Assembly (NCBI GenBank): GCA_016178705.1
Contig: JACOST010000015.1
Location: 62,001 to 126,000 of the forward strand
DNA length: 64,000 nt
Direction: 5' to 3'
Origin: Deltaproteobacteria bacterium
GTDB lineage: Bacteria; Desulfobacterota; Binatia; HRBIN30; JACQVA1
Below the pieces are notes generated by a model. That model was not told where the DNA came from, searched no databases, and saw only the letters and a list, made by a program, of their open reading frames with translations. Below, piece by piece: positions 25,472 through 34,656 of this stretch. The first letter of the stretch is position 1. The number at the start of each line of letters is the position of its first letter. The position numbers and the translations under genes were made by a program.

Positions 25472-28400
25472 TCATTCCTCCCACCTGATTTCTTGGGGCG
25501 GGTTGTATCGGAAGGCGTGGCGCTCGTAGGTAATGTGCCGCTCAAGATGCTCGCCGAGCGGAGGGCTGCTTCGCTGGATCGCGGCGCGGGCGCGAACGAT
25601 CGCTTTGGAGATATTCTTTCGGAGCTGATCAATTGTGTTTCCCACGTTGCCGCGACGGAGCTGGCGCTCGATCGCATCGCGTTCGACATCGATTGCGGCG
25701 AGTCGGGCCGCGTCGTTGAGGCGCGACGCTTCGCTGCGCTCGTGGAGCAAATCGCGCAAGCGCGCTCGGCAGGCGCGTAGCGCCCGCGCATCGAGCGCCG
25801 GTTCACCATTATCGAGCTGCATCACTTCCAGATGGTCGTCGCAAACCAGGGCGGCGCTCGGTGCTGCGGAGGTAACCGCTCGCTGCAAATCGATGACGGA
25901 AATCCAGCGTCCAGGATTGCGCAGCAGATGCGCCACATAGTGCAGCGCCTGCGCCTGGCGCACGCGAACCGGCCGGCCTTGCCAGCGCACGGTCCAGCGC
26001 TTGCCGTCGAAGCGGAAGACGTTCTGCGGCTGGGGTAGGCGCAATGCTTGTTCCCGCAGCGCCAGTGTCTGCCGGAGGTAGCCGTTCATCCCGAGCTGCT
26101 CGTAGGTGGCGATGGCGTCGCTGAGGAGCGTGAGAGGCGTGCGCGGCTCTGTTGGTGGGGAAATCCCCCCTTGCCCCCCCTTTTCAAATGGGGGTTCTTC
26201 ACCTTCAGCGATTCGGATCAGCATCTCGGCGTACTGGTGTTGCGTGCGGGCGACGAAGCCGCGCGCACCTAACCGTGCATTCATGGTGAGCGCGGCTTCG
26301 AAGTGGTGCGCGGCGATGTCCCATTGCCGCATCAGCGCCGCGAGGAGCGCGAGCGCCCGCGACATCGATCCGTCGCAGGCTTCGCCGAAAGCCACTACTA
26401 CGGTCTGCTCCGCGTATGGAAGCAGCGCGTCGTACAACACGCGCGCTCGACGGGTGTCGCCGAGCGCGACGCAGGCATGCGCGAGCTTTTCCATTGCGTT
26501 GATCCAGTTGGCGTCGCGCGGAATGTCGCCGAAGTCATTTGCCGCAAGTCGCTCGAACTCCGCGCGAGCCTCCGCCACGCGCCCGACTTCCGCATAGAGC
26601 AGTGTGAGACCGCAGCGGATCGCGGGCATGGTGGGGTACTCGTCCGCGAACCAGCGGATCTGGTCGGTGATCTCTTCGAGCCGTCCCTGATCGCGGCGCA
26701 ATAAGAAGAATTGGGCTCCGAAGGCCAGCGCGCGGTTGGGGCTGTGCGCTCGTTCGCCAAGGTGCAGCGCCTCGTCGATGAGGGGCCCGGCTTCGGCAAG
26801 GCGCCCCGCCAACAGGGCGCGCATCGCGCGATAGACCGCGACACGCCAGAGATCGAACGAGCGGCGTAAGCTGTGTGCTTGCCGCGCGCAGATGTTTAGC
26901 TCGATGTCGACGCCACGGATATCACCGAGCGCGAGCAGGTCGACCAACCGCCAACTGTGACCTTCCAGCTCCAGTTTCGAAGCGTCAATCGATTCGGCCA
27001 ATTGAATCTGGCGATCGGCCATGGTCAGTCGCTCTCGCGCATTGTCGGGCCCGAGCAGGGCGAAGTGCGCATCGCCGATCACTTCGGCGAGCACGCGGGT
27101 ATCCCCAGCCTCCTCGGCGAGCGCGAGTGCTTCGCGGCTATTGCTCACGCGCTCCTCTACCGTTCCAGTGAAGTACTGCATCATTGCCAGCTTGCCGAGC
27201 ACACACGCGCGCCATACCGGCTTGCCGCCATCGAGGCGCGCGTTCGCTTCGGTCAGCAGCGCAATGGCGGTGTCGTCGACCTGCGGATCGACATCGCCGG
27301 GGTTGGCGTAGTGCAGCGCCGCTTCGGCGAATAGCTCCGACGCGTCGAGTTCACGAGCGCGGCGCAACGCTTCGAGCAATGTACGGCGCCCCTCGATCGT
27401 TTCACCGACACACATCTGTGCTTCGCCCAACGCCACGAGCAATTCGACGCGTTGTCGCGCGCCGGCTTCGCCCGCATCGGCCATCGTGTCGAGTATTCGC
27501 AGAGCGCGCTGGTAACTTCTCGCGGCTTCCTCGTGTGCGAGACGCCCCGTTGCCGTACGGGCGGCGCGGATGGTGACGTCGAGTGCTCTTGCGGCGGTGC
27601 CGGTCGGGATCGCCTGGAGCAGATGGTGCGACAGCTCGTTGAAATCACCGTCCGGCAACGACTCCAACGCGTCGGCGGCGGCGCGATGTAAGCGGGCACG
27701 TTCGGTCGGCGACAGATCCTCGTACACCGTGTCGCGAATCACGGCGTGCATGAAACGCAGCCAACCTCCCTCGTCAGGCATCTCGCTGATGATGCGAGCC
27801 GCGTGAGCCTCGGCGAGGAGATCCGCCACATTCGATACTCTGTCGTCATCGGGACCGTACACGCGTGCCGCGGCGGCGACGGCAAGCGCGGAGAATTCTC
27901 GGCCGAACACCGCCGCCATCCGCAACGCGAGTTGGCATTGTGGCGAAAGCCTCTCGACCCGGCGCCGCAGGATCAGGCGCAAACCCTCGGGTACGGTCAT
28001 CGCCACTGCGTCAGTCCAGTTGACGAGCGGCCGGTCTTCGGCGGCGAGCTGCCGCACGAGTTCTCGCACGTAGAACGGGTTACCGTCGGTCTGCTGGTGC
28101 AGCGCGCTCATCAGAGCGTCGGGGGCGTCTTGATCGATCGCGTGAGCCACGAACGCTGTGACCTCAACCGGGGAGAGACCACTCAACGGTAGTACGCGGG
28201 CGCTCGTGACCAACTCGCCAAGGACTTCATGCAGAGGACTCTGCGTCGCGACCTCGGTGTCGCGATAGGTGGCGATGATGAGGAGGGGAACGCTCGCGAG
28301 TTCACGCGCCACGAAGTGCAGGAGCCGGAGCGAAAGAAGGTCGGCGCGGTGGAGATCTTCGACGACGAGGGTGAGCGGCTCGCGGCTCGCGGCGCGGCGT

Positions 28401-28828
28401 AGAAAGCCGACGACGCTCTCGAACAAACGCAGACGGCCCTGTTGCGCATCGATGGTGGGAGCCGTCGTCAGGTTCGCGAGGCGTTTGCTCAAATGCGGCA
28501 CGAGCTGGAGGAGATCCGCCGCGCCGGGGCCGAGCGTCTGACGCAACACCCGAGCGGTGTGTCGCCGCGAATAGCTGTCGATGATTTGAGACCAGGGCCG
28601 GAACGCCGCGGCCCCATCGCTTTCCCAGCAACGTCCCCACAGAATCGGCGCACTGCTCTGGGCAGCGAACTGCTCCAACAGCGTTGTCTTCCCGATCCCT
28701 GACTCGCCTCCGATGAGCACCAACCGGCCGTGACCCGTGCGCGCGCCGTCGGATGCTTCCCGAAGCGCTGCCAACTCGTCGCTGCGCCCGACGAAGATCG
28801 TGTCGATGTCTGCTGCTCTCGACCTCAT
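25472..28828 (-). CDS. Giant AAA ATPase/TPR signalling protein (LuxR/MalT-like without LuxR HTH)
   Basis: An 1118-residue STAND-like protein. The N-terminus has FVGRSDELAALREA and the Walker A GGESGIGKTTLLEQF (about residues 38-52), then LTLVVEDLHRADLLS as Walker B, followed by roughly 600 residues of TPR-like helical repeats. The last ~190 residues carry a distinct domain (FRFDGKRWTVRWQGRPVRVR, then RQAQALHYVAHLLRNPGRW, ending RHITYERHAFRYNP) seen at the C-terminus of other ATPase/TPR regulators, perhaps a winged-helix output. No LuxR HTH is present. A palindromic repeat is inserted in frame at 26160-26200 (about residues 876-889). Target unknown. Confidence 0.88.
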   Translation of the reverse strand: MRSRAADIDTIFVGRSDELAALREASDGARTGHGRLVLIGGESGIGKTTLLEQFAAQSSAPILWGRCWESDGAAAFRPWSQIIDSYSRRHTARVLRQTLGPGAADLLQLVPHLSKRLANLTTAPTIDAQQGRLRLFESVVGFLRRAASREPLTLVVEDLHRADLLSLRLLHFVARELASVPLLIIATYRDTEVATQSPLHEVLGELVTSARVLPLSGLSPVEVTAFVAHAIDQDAPDALMSALHQQTDGNPFYVRELVRQLAAEDRPLVNWTDAVAMTVPEGLRLILRRRVERLSPQCQLALRMAAVFGREFSALAVAAAARVYGPDDDRVSNVADLLAEAHAARIISEMPDEGGWLRFMHAVIRDTVYEDLSPTERARLHRAAADALESLPDGDFNELSHHLLQAIPTGTAARALDVTIRAARTATGRLAHEEAARSYQRALRILDTMADAGEAGARQRVELLVALGEAQMCVGETIEGRRTLLEALRRARELDASELFAEAALHYANPGDVDPQVDDTAIALLTEANARLDGGKPVWRACVLGKLAMMQYFTGTVEERVSNSREALALAEEAGDTRVLAEVIGDAHFALLGPDNARERLTMADRQIQLAESIDASKLELEGHSWRLVDLLALGDIRGVDIELNICARQAHSLRRSFDLWRVAVYRAMRALLAGRLAEAGPLIDEALHLGERAHSPNRALAFGAQFFLLRRDQGRLEEITDQIRWFADEYPTMPAIRCGLTLLYAEVGRVAEARAEFERLAANDFGDIPRDANWINAMEKLAHACVALGDTRRARVLYDALLPYAEQTVVVAFGEACDGSMSRALALLAALMRQWDIAAHHFEAALTMNARLGARGFVARTQHQYAEMLIRIAEGEEPPFEKGGQGGISPPTEPRTPLTLLSDAIATYEQLGMNGYLRQTLALREQALRLPQPQNVFRFDGKRWTVRWQGRPVRVRQAQALHYVAHLLRNPGRWISVIDLQRAVTSAAPSAALVCDDHLEVMQLDNGEPALDARALRACRARLRDLLHERSEASRLNDAARLAAIDVERDAIERQLRRGNVGNTIDQLRKNISKAIVRARAAIQRSSPPLGEHLERHITYERHAFRYNPPQEIRWEE
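26160..26200. repeat. Palindromic repeat inserted in frame within the AAA/TPR gene
   Basis: On the plus strand CCCCC and GGGGG arms (26176-26194 around CTTTTCAAAT) follow AAATCCCCCCTTG. Read on the minus strand it gives PPFEKGGQGGI, a peptide known from dispersed CCCCCC...GGGGGG DNA repeats in many bacteria. It lies between two TPR-like segments and keeps the frame. Confidence 0.8.
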
Positions 28829-28930
28829 GACTCGCGGTTACTCGGTCGCACGCATAGAGCGGGCGCGCGGCGCGCGTCAAGTCGGCCACGGACGATTGTA
28901 GGGGCAGCGCCGCCGTGGAAGAGTGCCCCC

Positions 28931-29998
28931 ATGGGCGAGATCGCCGGGATTCATCACGCCAATGTGTCGCGCTTCTTTCGCGAGCACGTGCCCGGCGGTG
29001 ATTGCGCGCTGATGTTCTCGTTGATCAGCGGCGGCCGCTCGAATTTGACATATCTGGTGCGCGGCGGTGAGCGCGAGTGGGTGTTGCGCCGGCCGCCACT
29101 CGGTCACGTGTTGCCGACCGCTCACGACATGGCGCGCGAGTACACCGTGTTGTCGGCGCTGGCGCGCACCGACGTGCCGGCGCCGCGACCCATCGCGCTG
29201 TGTGATGATCCGGCCGTCAACGAGATGCCCTTCTACGTGATGAACTTCTGCCAAGGCGTTGTCCTCGCCACCGAGATGCCGCCGGGTTACGCGCCGACTG
29301 AATCCGATCGCCAGCGTATCAGCCAGGCGTTGGTGGACACGCTGGTCCGCCTCCACGCCGTCGACTATCGCGAAGTTGGGCTTGAGAGTTTTGGACGACC
29401 CGACGGCTACATCGAGCGACAGGTGCGGCGTTGGGCGCAGCAATGGGAGCGTTCGAAAACCAGCGCGCTGCCCGAGATCGACGAATTGATCCGGCGACTC
29501 AACGCGGCGCTACCGCCATCGCCCGCTGCGACCATCGTTCACGGCGACTATCGCCTTGGCAACATGGCCCTCGATCCGAACGATCCGGGCCGCGTCGTGG
29601 CGATCTTCGATTGGGAGATGGCGACCCTCGGCGATCCGTTGTCCGACCTCGGCTACACGCTGATCTACTGGTACGAAGCTGGTGATCCTGAACAAGACGG
29701 CGGCGTCGGCACGATGGCGCGCTTCACCGCCAAGCCGGGCTTCTTCACCCGCGCCGAAATCGTCGCCGCCTACGCCCAGCACAGCGGCCGCAACGTCGAT
29801 GCGATCGAGTTCTACCAAGTGCTGGCGCTCTACAAGTTGGCAATCATCAGCGAAGGCATCTACGCCCGCTACCTGCAAGGCAAGACCTACGGTGAAGGGT
29901 TCGCAGGGATGGCTCGCTCCACCAGCGCCCTCGCGCAGCGCGCGCTGCGGATCGCCGAGACCGCGAGCGACGCGCGATTGCGTGGGCTACGCAGCTAG
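28931..29998 (+). CDS. Phosphotransferase family protein (APH/ACAD10-11-like)
   Basis: A 355-residue aminoglycoside-phosphotransferase-like kinase. It has the nucleotide-binding start MFSLISGGRSNLTYLV, the Lys-position strand EWVLRRPP, the catalytic loop IVHGDYRLGNMAL and the metal-binding FDWEMATLGDPLSDLGYTL. The closest type is the kinase domain of ACAD10/ACAD11, which phosphorylates 4-hydroxyacyl-CoA in fatty acid degradation; such stand-alone kinases are common beside acyl-CoA dehydrogenases. The start at 28931 is chosen by homology; longer forms read through a region with no family match. It diverges from the AAA/TPR gene. Confidence 0.88.
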   Translation: MGEIAGIHHANVSRFFREHVPGGDCALMFSLISGGRSNLTYLVRGGEREWVLRRPPLGHVLPTAHDMAREYTVLSALARTDVPAPRPIALCDDPAVNEMPFYVMNFCQGVVLATEMPPGYAPTESDRQRISQALVDTLVRLHAVDYREVGLESFGRPDGYIERQVRRWAQQWERSKTSALPEIDELIRRLNAALPPSPAATIVHGDYRLGNMALDPNDPGRVVAIFDWEMATLGDPLSDLGYTLIYWYEAGDPEQDGGVGTMARFTAKPGFFTRAEIVAAYAQHSGRNVDAIEFYQVLALYKLAIISEGIYARYLQGKTYGEGFAGMARSTSALAQRALRIAETASDARLRGLRS

Positions 29999-30007
29999 CG
30001 AGCGGCG

Positions 30008-30280
30008 TCACTCTCGCCAACCAGGTGGTAGCGGTAGTTCGCGATCGCCGACCTTCGCAGGCAGGGCACGAATGAGAACGCGCGTATCGCTTCCGAAGTA
30101 CATGCTCTCGACGTCGAGCTTGAGCGGTGCGTCCTTCCCTGCCTCAATGGTCGTATCGGTCCGATAGCGGAGCGTGTCGCGCGGCTTTGATTCTTCACTC
30201 GCCATCAGAATGACCTCGTAGCGAATGCCTACGACGCGCTGACTATGGCGATTCAAGACCTTTCCCCGAATCTTCGCCAT
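30008..30280 (-). CDS. Hypothetical protein (90 aa)
   Basis: A 90-residue soluble protein starting MAKIRGKVLNRHSQRVVGI, rich in beta-type segments (IRYEVILMASEE, TRVLIRALPAKVG) and lacking signal peptide or membrane segment. It looks like a small beta-sandwich but is not recognised. It follows the GT-C-like membrane protein gene by 4 bp on the same strand, so both are probably one transcript, and the protein may assist that enzyme. It ends 9 bp from the convergent phosphotransferase gene. Confidence 0.6.
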   Translation of the reverse strand: MAKIRGKVLNRHSQRVVGIRYEVILMASEESKPRDTLRYRTDTTIEAGKDAPLKLDVESMYFGSDTRVLIRALPAKVGDRELPLPPGWRE

Positions 30281-30284
30281 GCGA

Positions 30285-31637
30285 CTATGGCCGCAGCTTC
30301 TGTACGAGTGTCCAAGGAATCAGGAGCCGATCGATCGTCATCTCCTGCCACGTGAGCGCGTCGCGACGGGAGATCAAGCCGAGACGATACTGCGTGAAGC
30401 AGAGCCCGTTCCACACAACGAACAAGCTGAGCAGGACCGCCCACGACGCGGTGCGCATGCGTTGGCGCGAGGCTGAGAGCAGAGCGGCGAGCGAGAGGGC
30501 GAACAGCGGCAACAGGCCGGTGAAGCGGCGTCCGCCGAATGCGTCGCCCGCCCACCAGTCTGCCGCCGCGCTGCTCACGTAGAGCTGCACGAGAAACGAC
30601 CCGACTGCGACCAGTGCCAGTGCGCGCTGGCGGCGCCACAGCGGTACGATGCCGAACGCAGCCAACAAGAGGACCGGGTGCCAGCTCAACATACCGTGAC
30701 GCGACGAGATCAGCGTCGCGAGCGGATGCGGGCTCGCCCACAGCATGAAGTTACTTCCCTGCGGAATGATGAGCGGAGTTCCGTACACTGTTGCCCACAT
30801 GATCATCTGAGGAACGAAGCCGATGGCGAATCCCGCCGTCAGCGCCAGTGCGTTGCCCGCTAAGTCCGCGATCGACGGTTGGCGCCGGTGAATCCTCACG
30901 ATCAATTCTATGATCGGCACGACGAGCACTACCCCCTCTTGCCAGCGCACCAACGCGACCAGCGCGCCCGCCAGACCGAGCGTAAACCACCACGTGCGTG
31001 GGCGCGGGCGCGTCGGCGACGACCACATCCACAAGAACAGCGCGTTCGAGAAGATCGTGAGTCCGTGTGACATCGAGGGTTCCGCGATCGTGTAGTAGAT
31101 GGCGGCCGTGGCCCACCACATCGCCAAGGTGGCCAGCAGTGCGACGGTCACATCGTACAGCCTCCGTAGCAACCAGTACGTCAGCAGGAAGCCCGCGCTC
31201 GCGTAGCCGATCGTCGCGATGCAGACGGCGCTCTCGTAAAGATAGCCCACGCCGTCGACCGGAATCGCCACACCGAGTCCGGCAATCAGGAGCGAGAGGG
31301 TGTGCGCGAGACAGAAGAACGGCAGCCAGAGGAGCGCCGATCCGATCGCGAACGGATTCGCCGGTAGCCGCGTCGCCGTCGGCTCAATCGAGACGCCGAG
31401 TCGCTGATAGTCGTTGGTGAAGTCGAGATCGTGATCCAACACGATCGAGCGGACAATCGCGTAGTAGCGAAAACCATCGGAGCCGATCAGGTGGCCGTCG
31501 ACGCGCGGCAACGGAATGGTCGCGACAAAGATCGCCAGGCAGAGCGCGCCTGACGCCACGATCCAACGCACCGCCTGTCGATCGTCGCGTGGCCAGTTCA
31601 GCGGCCGCCAACCTTTCCTCGGCTCTGTCTGCGCCAC
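30285..31637 (-). CDS. Polytopic membrane protein, GT-C-type glycosyltransferase-like
   Basis: A 450-residue integral membrane protein with about ten hydrophobic helices. After the first helix the periplasmic loop PLPRVDGHLIGSDGFRYYAI carries acidic residues (VDG, SDG) placed like the catalytic Asp of GT-C enzymes (PMT/ArnT type) that use lipid-linked sugars. Later loops contain MSHGLTIFSN and SRHGMLSWHPVLL. Length fits the family. The donor and acceptor are unknown. The start is GTG at 31637. The 90-residue gene follows after 4 bp. Confidence 0.75.
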   Translation of the reverse strand: MAQTEPRKGWRPLNWPRDDRQAVRWIVASGALCLAIFVATIPLPRVDGHLIGSDGFRYYAIVRSIVLDHDLDFTNDYQRLGVSIEPTATRLPANPFAIGSALLWLPFFCLAHTLSLLIAGLGVAIPVDGVGYLYESAVCIATIGYASAGFLLTYWLLRRLYDVTVALLATLAMWWATAAIYYTIAEPSMSHGLTIFSNALFLWMWSSPTRPRPRTWWFTLGLAGALVALVRWQEGVVLVVPIIELIVRIHRRQPSIADLAGNALALTAGFAIGFVPQMIMWATVYGTPLIIPQGSNFMLWASPHPLATLISSRHGMLSWHPVLLLAAFGIVPLWRRQRALALVAVGSFLVQLYVSSAAADWWAGDAFGGRRFTGLLPLFALSLAALLSASRQRMRTASWAVLLSLFVVWNGLCFTQYRLGLISRRDALTWQEMTIDRLLIPWTLVQKLRP

Positions 31638-31653
31638 TCGCCCCTCGCGTTGA

Positions 31654-32079
31654 TCAGGCTGAGAGGACCCTGAAACCTTCCTTCTCGGCCGCCTCGGCCA
31701 GGCGCTCGTCGAAGGTCACGAACTCGATCGCCGCGGTGCGCTCTTCGATCGCCACCAACGCGGCCGCCAAGTGGAGCGCGTCTGCGGCGCGCAGCGGGTG
31801 CACCTCCAGCAACCGACGGGCGCGTGCGCGCGCGGCGTCGTAGCGGATGACTTCGTTCCACGCCTGTTCCAACTTGGTGAGCCGCTGCTTGGCCACCGTG
31901 AACCGTCGCCGATCGAGTCGCCCTTCCCGGCGCTTACGCGCGAGCGCCGAGATGACTTCGGTGCTCGCAAGCGCCCACACCAATACGACGGGATCGTCGC
32001 GCAACCACGACCGGCAGGTGCGGCTGCTGACTTCCGCGCAGACGAGCGGCACGATGGCCGACGAATCCCAGAACCTCAC
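31654..32079 (-). CDS. PIN-domain toxin, VapC-like ribonuclease
   Basis: A 141-residue PIN-domain protein expected to cleave RNA with Mg. The first acidic motif is FWDSSAIVPL, the second Glu is in ASTEVISALARK, and the third cluster is RAADALHLAAAL followed by EFVTFDERLAEAA. All conserved acidic residues are present. The GTG start at 32079 overlaps the stop of the antitoxin gene by four bases (GTGA), the usual arrangement of a VapBC module. A possible longer form starting upstream overlaps the antitoxin more and is unlikely. Confidence 0.9.
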   Translation of the reverse strand: MRFWDSSAIVPLVCAEVSSRTCRSWLRDDPVVLVWALASTEVISALARKRREGRLDRRRFTVAKQRLTKLEQAWNEVIRYDAARARARRLLEVHPLRAADALHLAAALVAIEERTAAIEFVTFDERLAEAAEKEGFRVLSA

Positions 32080-32372
32080 CGCGCCTTCCGCTCTTCTAGA
32101 AGTGCATCCAAAACACCACACGGTTTTCCTGGTGGGTCGGTGTCTAAGAGACTTTTGTCGATGGCACCCGTCCCGCGGTGGATCAATCCCTTGCGCTCCA
32201 TCTCAGCCAGCGCCTCGGTTCCGATCCGGCGTCCGTGCGATCCATCGGCGATGGGAATGATCTGGGCCACAGGCACGTCGCGATCGAGAATCCGAATCAC
32301 TTCTCCTTTGCGCACGAGCGCCAGGTACCGGCTCAGATGATTCTTCACCTCGGATATCTTGGCCTGCTTCAT
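32076..32372 (-). CDS. VapB-type antitoxin (Phd/YefM-like)
   Basis: A 98-residue antitoxin. The N-terminal MKQAKISEVKNHLSRYLALVRKGEVIRILDRD is the Phd/YefM-like DNA-binding fold (KISEVKNHLS and the RKGEVIRI strand), and the C-terminal half, disordered and charged, should wrap the toxin. It overlaps the VapC-like toxin by four bases. Just upstream, ACATAGCTATGT at 32380-32391 is a perfect palindrome placed where an autoregulatory operator would be. Confidence 0.9.
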   Translation of the reverse strand: MKQAKISEVKNHLSRYLALVRKGEVIRILDRDVPVAQIIPIADGSHGRRIGTEALAEMERKGLIHRGTGAIDKSLLDTDPPGKPCGVLDALLEERKAR

Positions 32373-32379
32373 CTGGCTA

Positions 32380-32391
32380 ACATAGCTATGT
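32380..32391. promoter_or_regulatory. Candidate VapB operator (perfect 12-bp palindrome)
   Basis: ACATAGCTATGT is its own reverse complement and lies 8-19 bases upstream of the vapB-like start on the minus strand. Antitoxins of this type commonly repress their own promoter at such palindromes. Confidence 0.5.
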
Positions 32392-32441
32392 CGGTTGACT
32401 TCGGCAAGGCAACTCAGCCGGCGGAATTGCAGAGCGTAGCG

Positions 32442-34040
32442 CTAACTGCCCTCGTTCTCGATTCGCGCTTCGGCAGTGCGCCGCAGCGCCGGCTTCTCGA
32501 TCTTGCCCGACCCGGTCCGTGGGACCTCGGCTTCGCTGATCAGAAACACGTGACGCGGAACTTTGTAGCTCGCCAGGGAACTTTTGCAGAAGTCGCGGAG
32601 CGTATCCGGGCTCGTGTCCGCGCCGGCGTGCAACACGACAAAGGCGGCGATGTTCTCGCCGCGCACCGGATGTGGGACGCCGACGACGTGCGCGGCTTTG
32701 ACGGCGGGATGGCGCGCCAGCGCTTCTTCAACTTCAACGGCGGCGACGTTTACACCGGCGGTCTTGATCACGTCTTTCAGTCGCGTGGCGAAATGGAGAT
32801 ACCCGTCGTCGTCGAAATAGCCGAGGTCGCCGGTTTTGAAGAACCCGTCGGCGTCGAACGTATTCGCGCGCGGCACTTTGTAGTAGCGCTCCATCAAGGT
32901 TGGGCCCTTCACGTGGATCTCGCCGGCTTCGCCGACGGCGACCGGTTGGCGCGTCTCGGGATTCACGATCTTGACCGTCATGCCGTCGAGCGGTTTCCCG
33001 AACGTGCCAGTGCGAATCGCCTCGGCATCGTCCCAGCGCGCCGCGGTGACGCAGGTTGCGGTTTCCGACATGCCGTAGACACCGATGGCGACGTGGTCGC
33101 TGCCGAGCAGTTGCGTCGCGAGTTGATGGTTGGTGCCCTTCTTCAGCCGCAGCGTGTGCTTGGCGAAGTCGGGATGTTCGAGTAGTGGCCCGGCTTGATG
33201 CCAGCCGGCCATGATCGTGCAGCGCTCGCGCTCCAGGAGCGTGAGCGCGCTGCCGGCGTCGACGGTTTCCTGCAAGACGATGCGGCCACCGCCAGCCATA
33301 GTCGCGAGTGCCCCGAGAATGAAGCCGCCGCTCCAAAACAGCGGCATGTGACCCCACCACGCGTCGTCCGGCGTGATGCCGAAGCACGGCGCCAGACGCC
33401 GCGCGGAGATCGTCAGCGCGGCGTGGCAGTGCAATACCGCCTTCGCTTGCGCGGTGGTGCCGGAGGTGAAGAAGATCGTTGCCCAATCGGCCGGCGATAC
33501 GGTGCGCTCCAGCGCATCGAGGAAGGCGTTGTCGCATTCCGGTTGCACGTCGCCCCACCGCTCGGCGCCGGGCGCGCTGCCATCGAGCAACACCACGCGC
33601 CGCAGCGCGGGTGCGCTCGAAGAGCGCAGTTGACCCGGTTCGCTGCGGCGCAACTCGGGGATGATCTCGTTCACGCTGGCGAGATAGTCGTGCTTCAAAA
33701 ATCCCGGCAGCATCAGCAGGGTCGACACGTCGCCGTGCGTTAGCGCGTAGGCGATTTCGTCGCGTTTCCACAACGTGGAGAACGGCGCCAGGATTGCGCC
33801 GATGCGCAGCGCCCCGAAGGCGATTGGTAGCCAGTCGAGGCGGTTCGAACAGAGAAAGCCGACGCGCGCGCCTTTGGTGACGCCGAGCGCGATAAGCTTC
33901 TTCGCCGCAACGCGACTCGCCTCGCGCAACTCGGCCCATGTGAGCCGCGCCGTGACCGCGTCGCGCGGCGCATACGCGATCGATTCGGCGTTCGAGTCGC
34001 GCGCCGCAACTGAGTCCAGAAACGCGCCTAGTGTCTCCAC
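32442..34040 (-). CDS. AMP-dependent acyl-CoA synthetase/ligase
   Basis: A 532-residue ANL-family ligase that activates a carboxylic acid to its acyl-CoA through an acyl-AMP. The phosphate loop is FFTSGTTAQAKAVLHC, the adenine motif YGMSETATC, and the hinge region is DGFFKTGDLGYFDDDGY. The C-terminal catalytic Lys is in PRTGSGKIEKP. The GTG at 34040 with GAAGGA upstream is favoured as start; longer forms read into the palindrome-containing intergenic region. It lies downstream of a CoA transferase and another ligase on the same strand. Acid specificity is unknown. Confidence 0.92.
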   Translation of the reverse strand: METLGAFLDSVAARDSNAESIAYAPRDAVTARLTWAELREASRVAAKKLIALGVTKGARVGFLCSNRLDWLPIAFGALRIGAILAPFSTLWKRDEIAYALTHGDVSTLLMLPGFLKHDYLASVNEIIPELRRSEPGQLRSSSAPALRRVVLLDGSAPGAERWGDVQPECDNAFLDALERTVSPADWATIFFTSGTTAQAKAVLHCHAALTISARRLAPCFGITPDDAWWGHMPLFWSGGFILGALATMAGGGRIVLQETVDAGSALTLLERERCTIMAGWHQAGPLLEHPDFAKHTLRLKKGTNHQLATQLLGSDHVAIGVYGMSETATCVTAARWDDAEAIRTGTFGKPLDGMTVKIVNPETRQPVAVGEAGEIHVKGPTLMERYYKVPRANTFDADGFFKTGDLGYFDDDGYLHFATRLKDVIKTAGVNVAAVEVEEALARHPAVKAAHVVGVPHPVRGENIAAFVVLHAGADTSPDTLRDFCKSSLASYKVPRHVFLISEAEVPRTGSGKIEKPALRRTAEARIENEGS

Positions 34041-34081
34041 TGAGATCCGTCCTTCATTCAGATGGGTCCGCGCTACGATCA

Positions 34082-34115
34082 GCGAGGGAAAACCCACGGC
34101 GGGGTTTTCCCTCGC
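34082..34115. repeat. Perfect 14-bp-arm hairpin, copy 1
   Basis: Arms 34082-34095 (GCGAGGGAAAACCC) and 34102-34115 are exact reverse complements with a six-base loop. It shares the core GAGRGGAAAACC with the hairpin at 34625-34656. Confidence 0.85.
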
Positions 34116-34231
34116 GAGTTTCTTGCAAGCCTGCCCCCGTGCGCTCGGGCGCCCGATGCTCCGCTGGGCGTCGGCACGCGAAGTGAATTCGCGCACCTCC
34201 CTTTCGCGCCCGCGGCGCTCGGCGGAGCCGG

Positions 34232-34258
34232 CCCTGAGTAGCCAAGCGTATCGAAGGG
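34232..34258. repeat. Dispersed-repeat motif (GAGTA...GTATCGAAGG type)
   Basis: The string CCCTGAGTAGCC followed by AAGCGTATCGAAGGG matches a sequence style that recurs between genes of many unrelated bacteria. Its inner and outer parts can pair (CCCT with AGGG). Confidence 0.45.
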
Positions 34259-34624
34259 GGCCGCGTGATTGTGACTCGGCCTCGCGCGATCATTCTCTGC
34301 CTGCGACACGGCGCTACGCCACCAATGATGGGCTGCTGAACGCAAGCGGTGGCCTCTGGGCTTCCTTGTTTCAGCGCTTGAGGCTTGTGCGACTATCTCT
34401 GAATTTTCATCAGGGTGTGTCCGCTCTCTGCTCTTTGCGGGGCATCCGACTCCGACAGTCGGTGGAAGCACTGCCCTGCAATGCATCCACGCAGAGGCCG
34501 CCGCTCGATCAGTCCATTCAGCGCTGGCGGGAAAGAGCGAGTGCGCCAACTTGGTTCCAACGCGCGGGGCCGACTCGGCATGACGCGACCCATTTGCCCC
34601 GCTCCGAGGCGGGAAAGGAGAGCG

Positions 34625-34656
34625 CGAGAGGAAAACCGGCCGCGGTTTTCCTCTCG
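34625..34656. repeat. Perfect 14-bp-arm hairpin, copy 2
   Basis: Arms 34625-34638 (CGAGAGGAAAACCG) and 34643-34656 are exact reverse complements with loop GCCG. It is closely related to the hairpin at 34082-34115. Confidence 0.85.
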
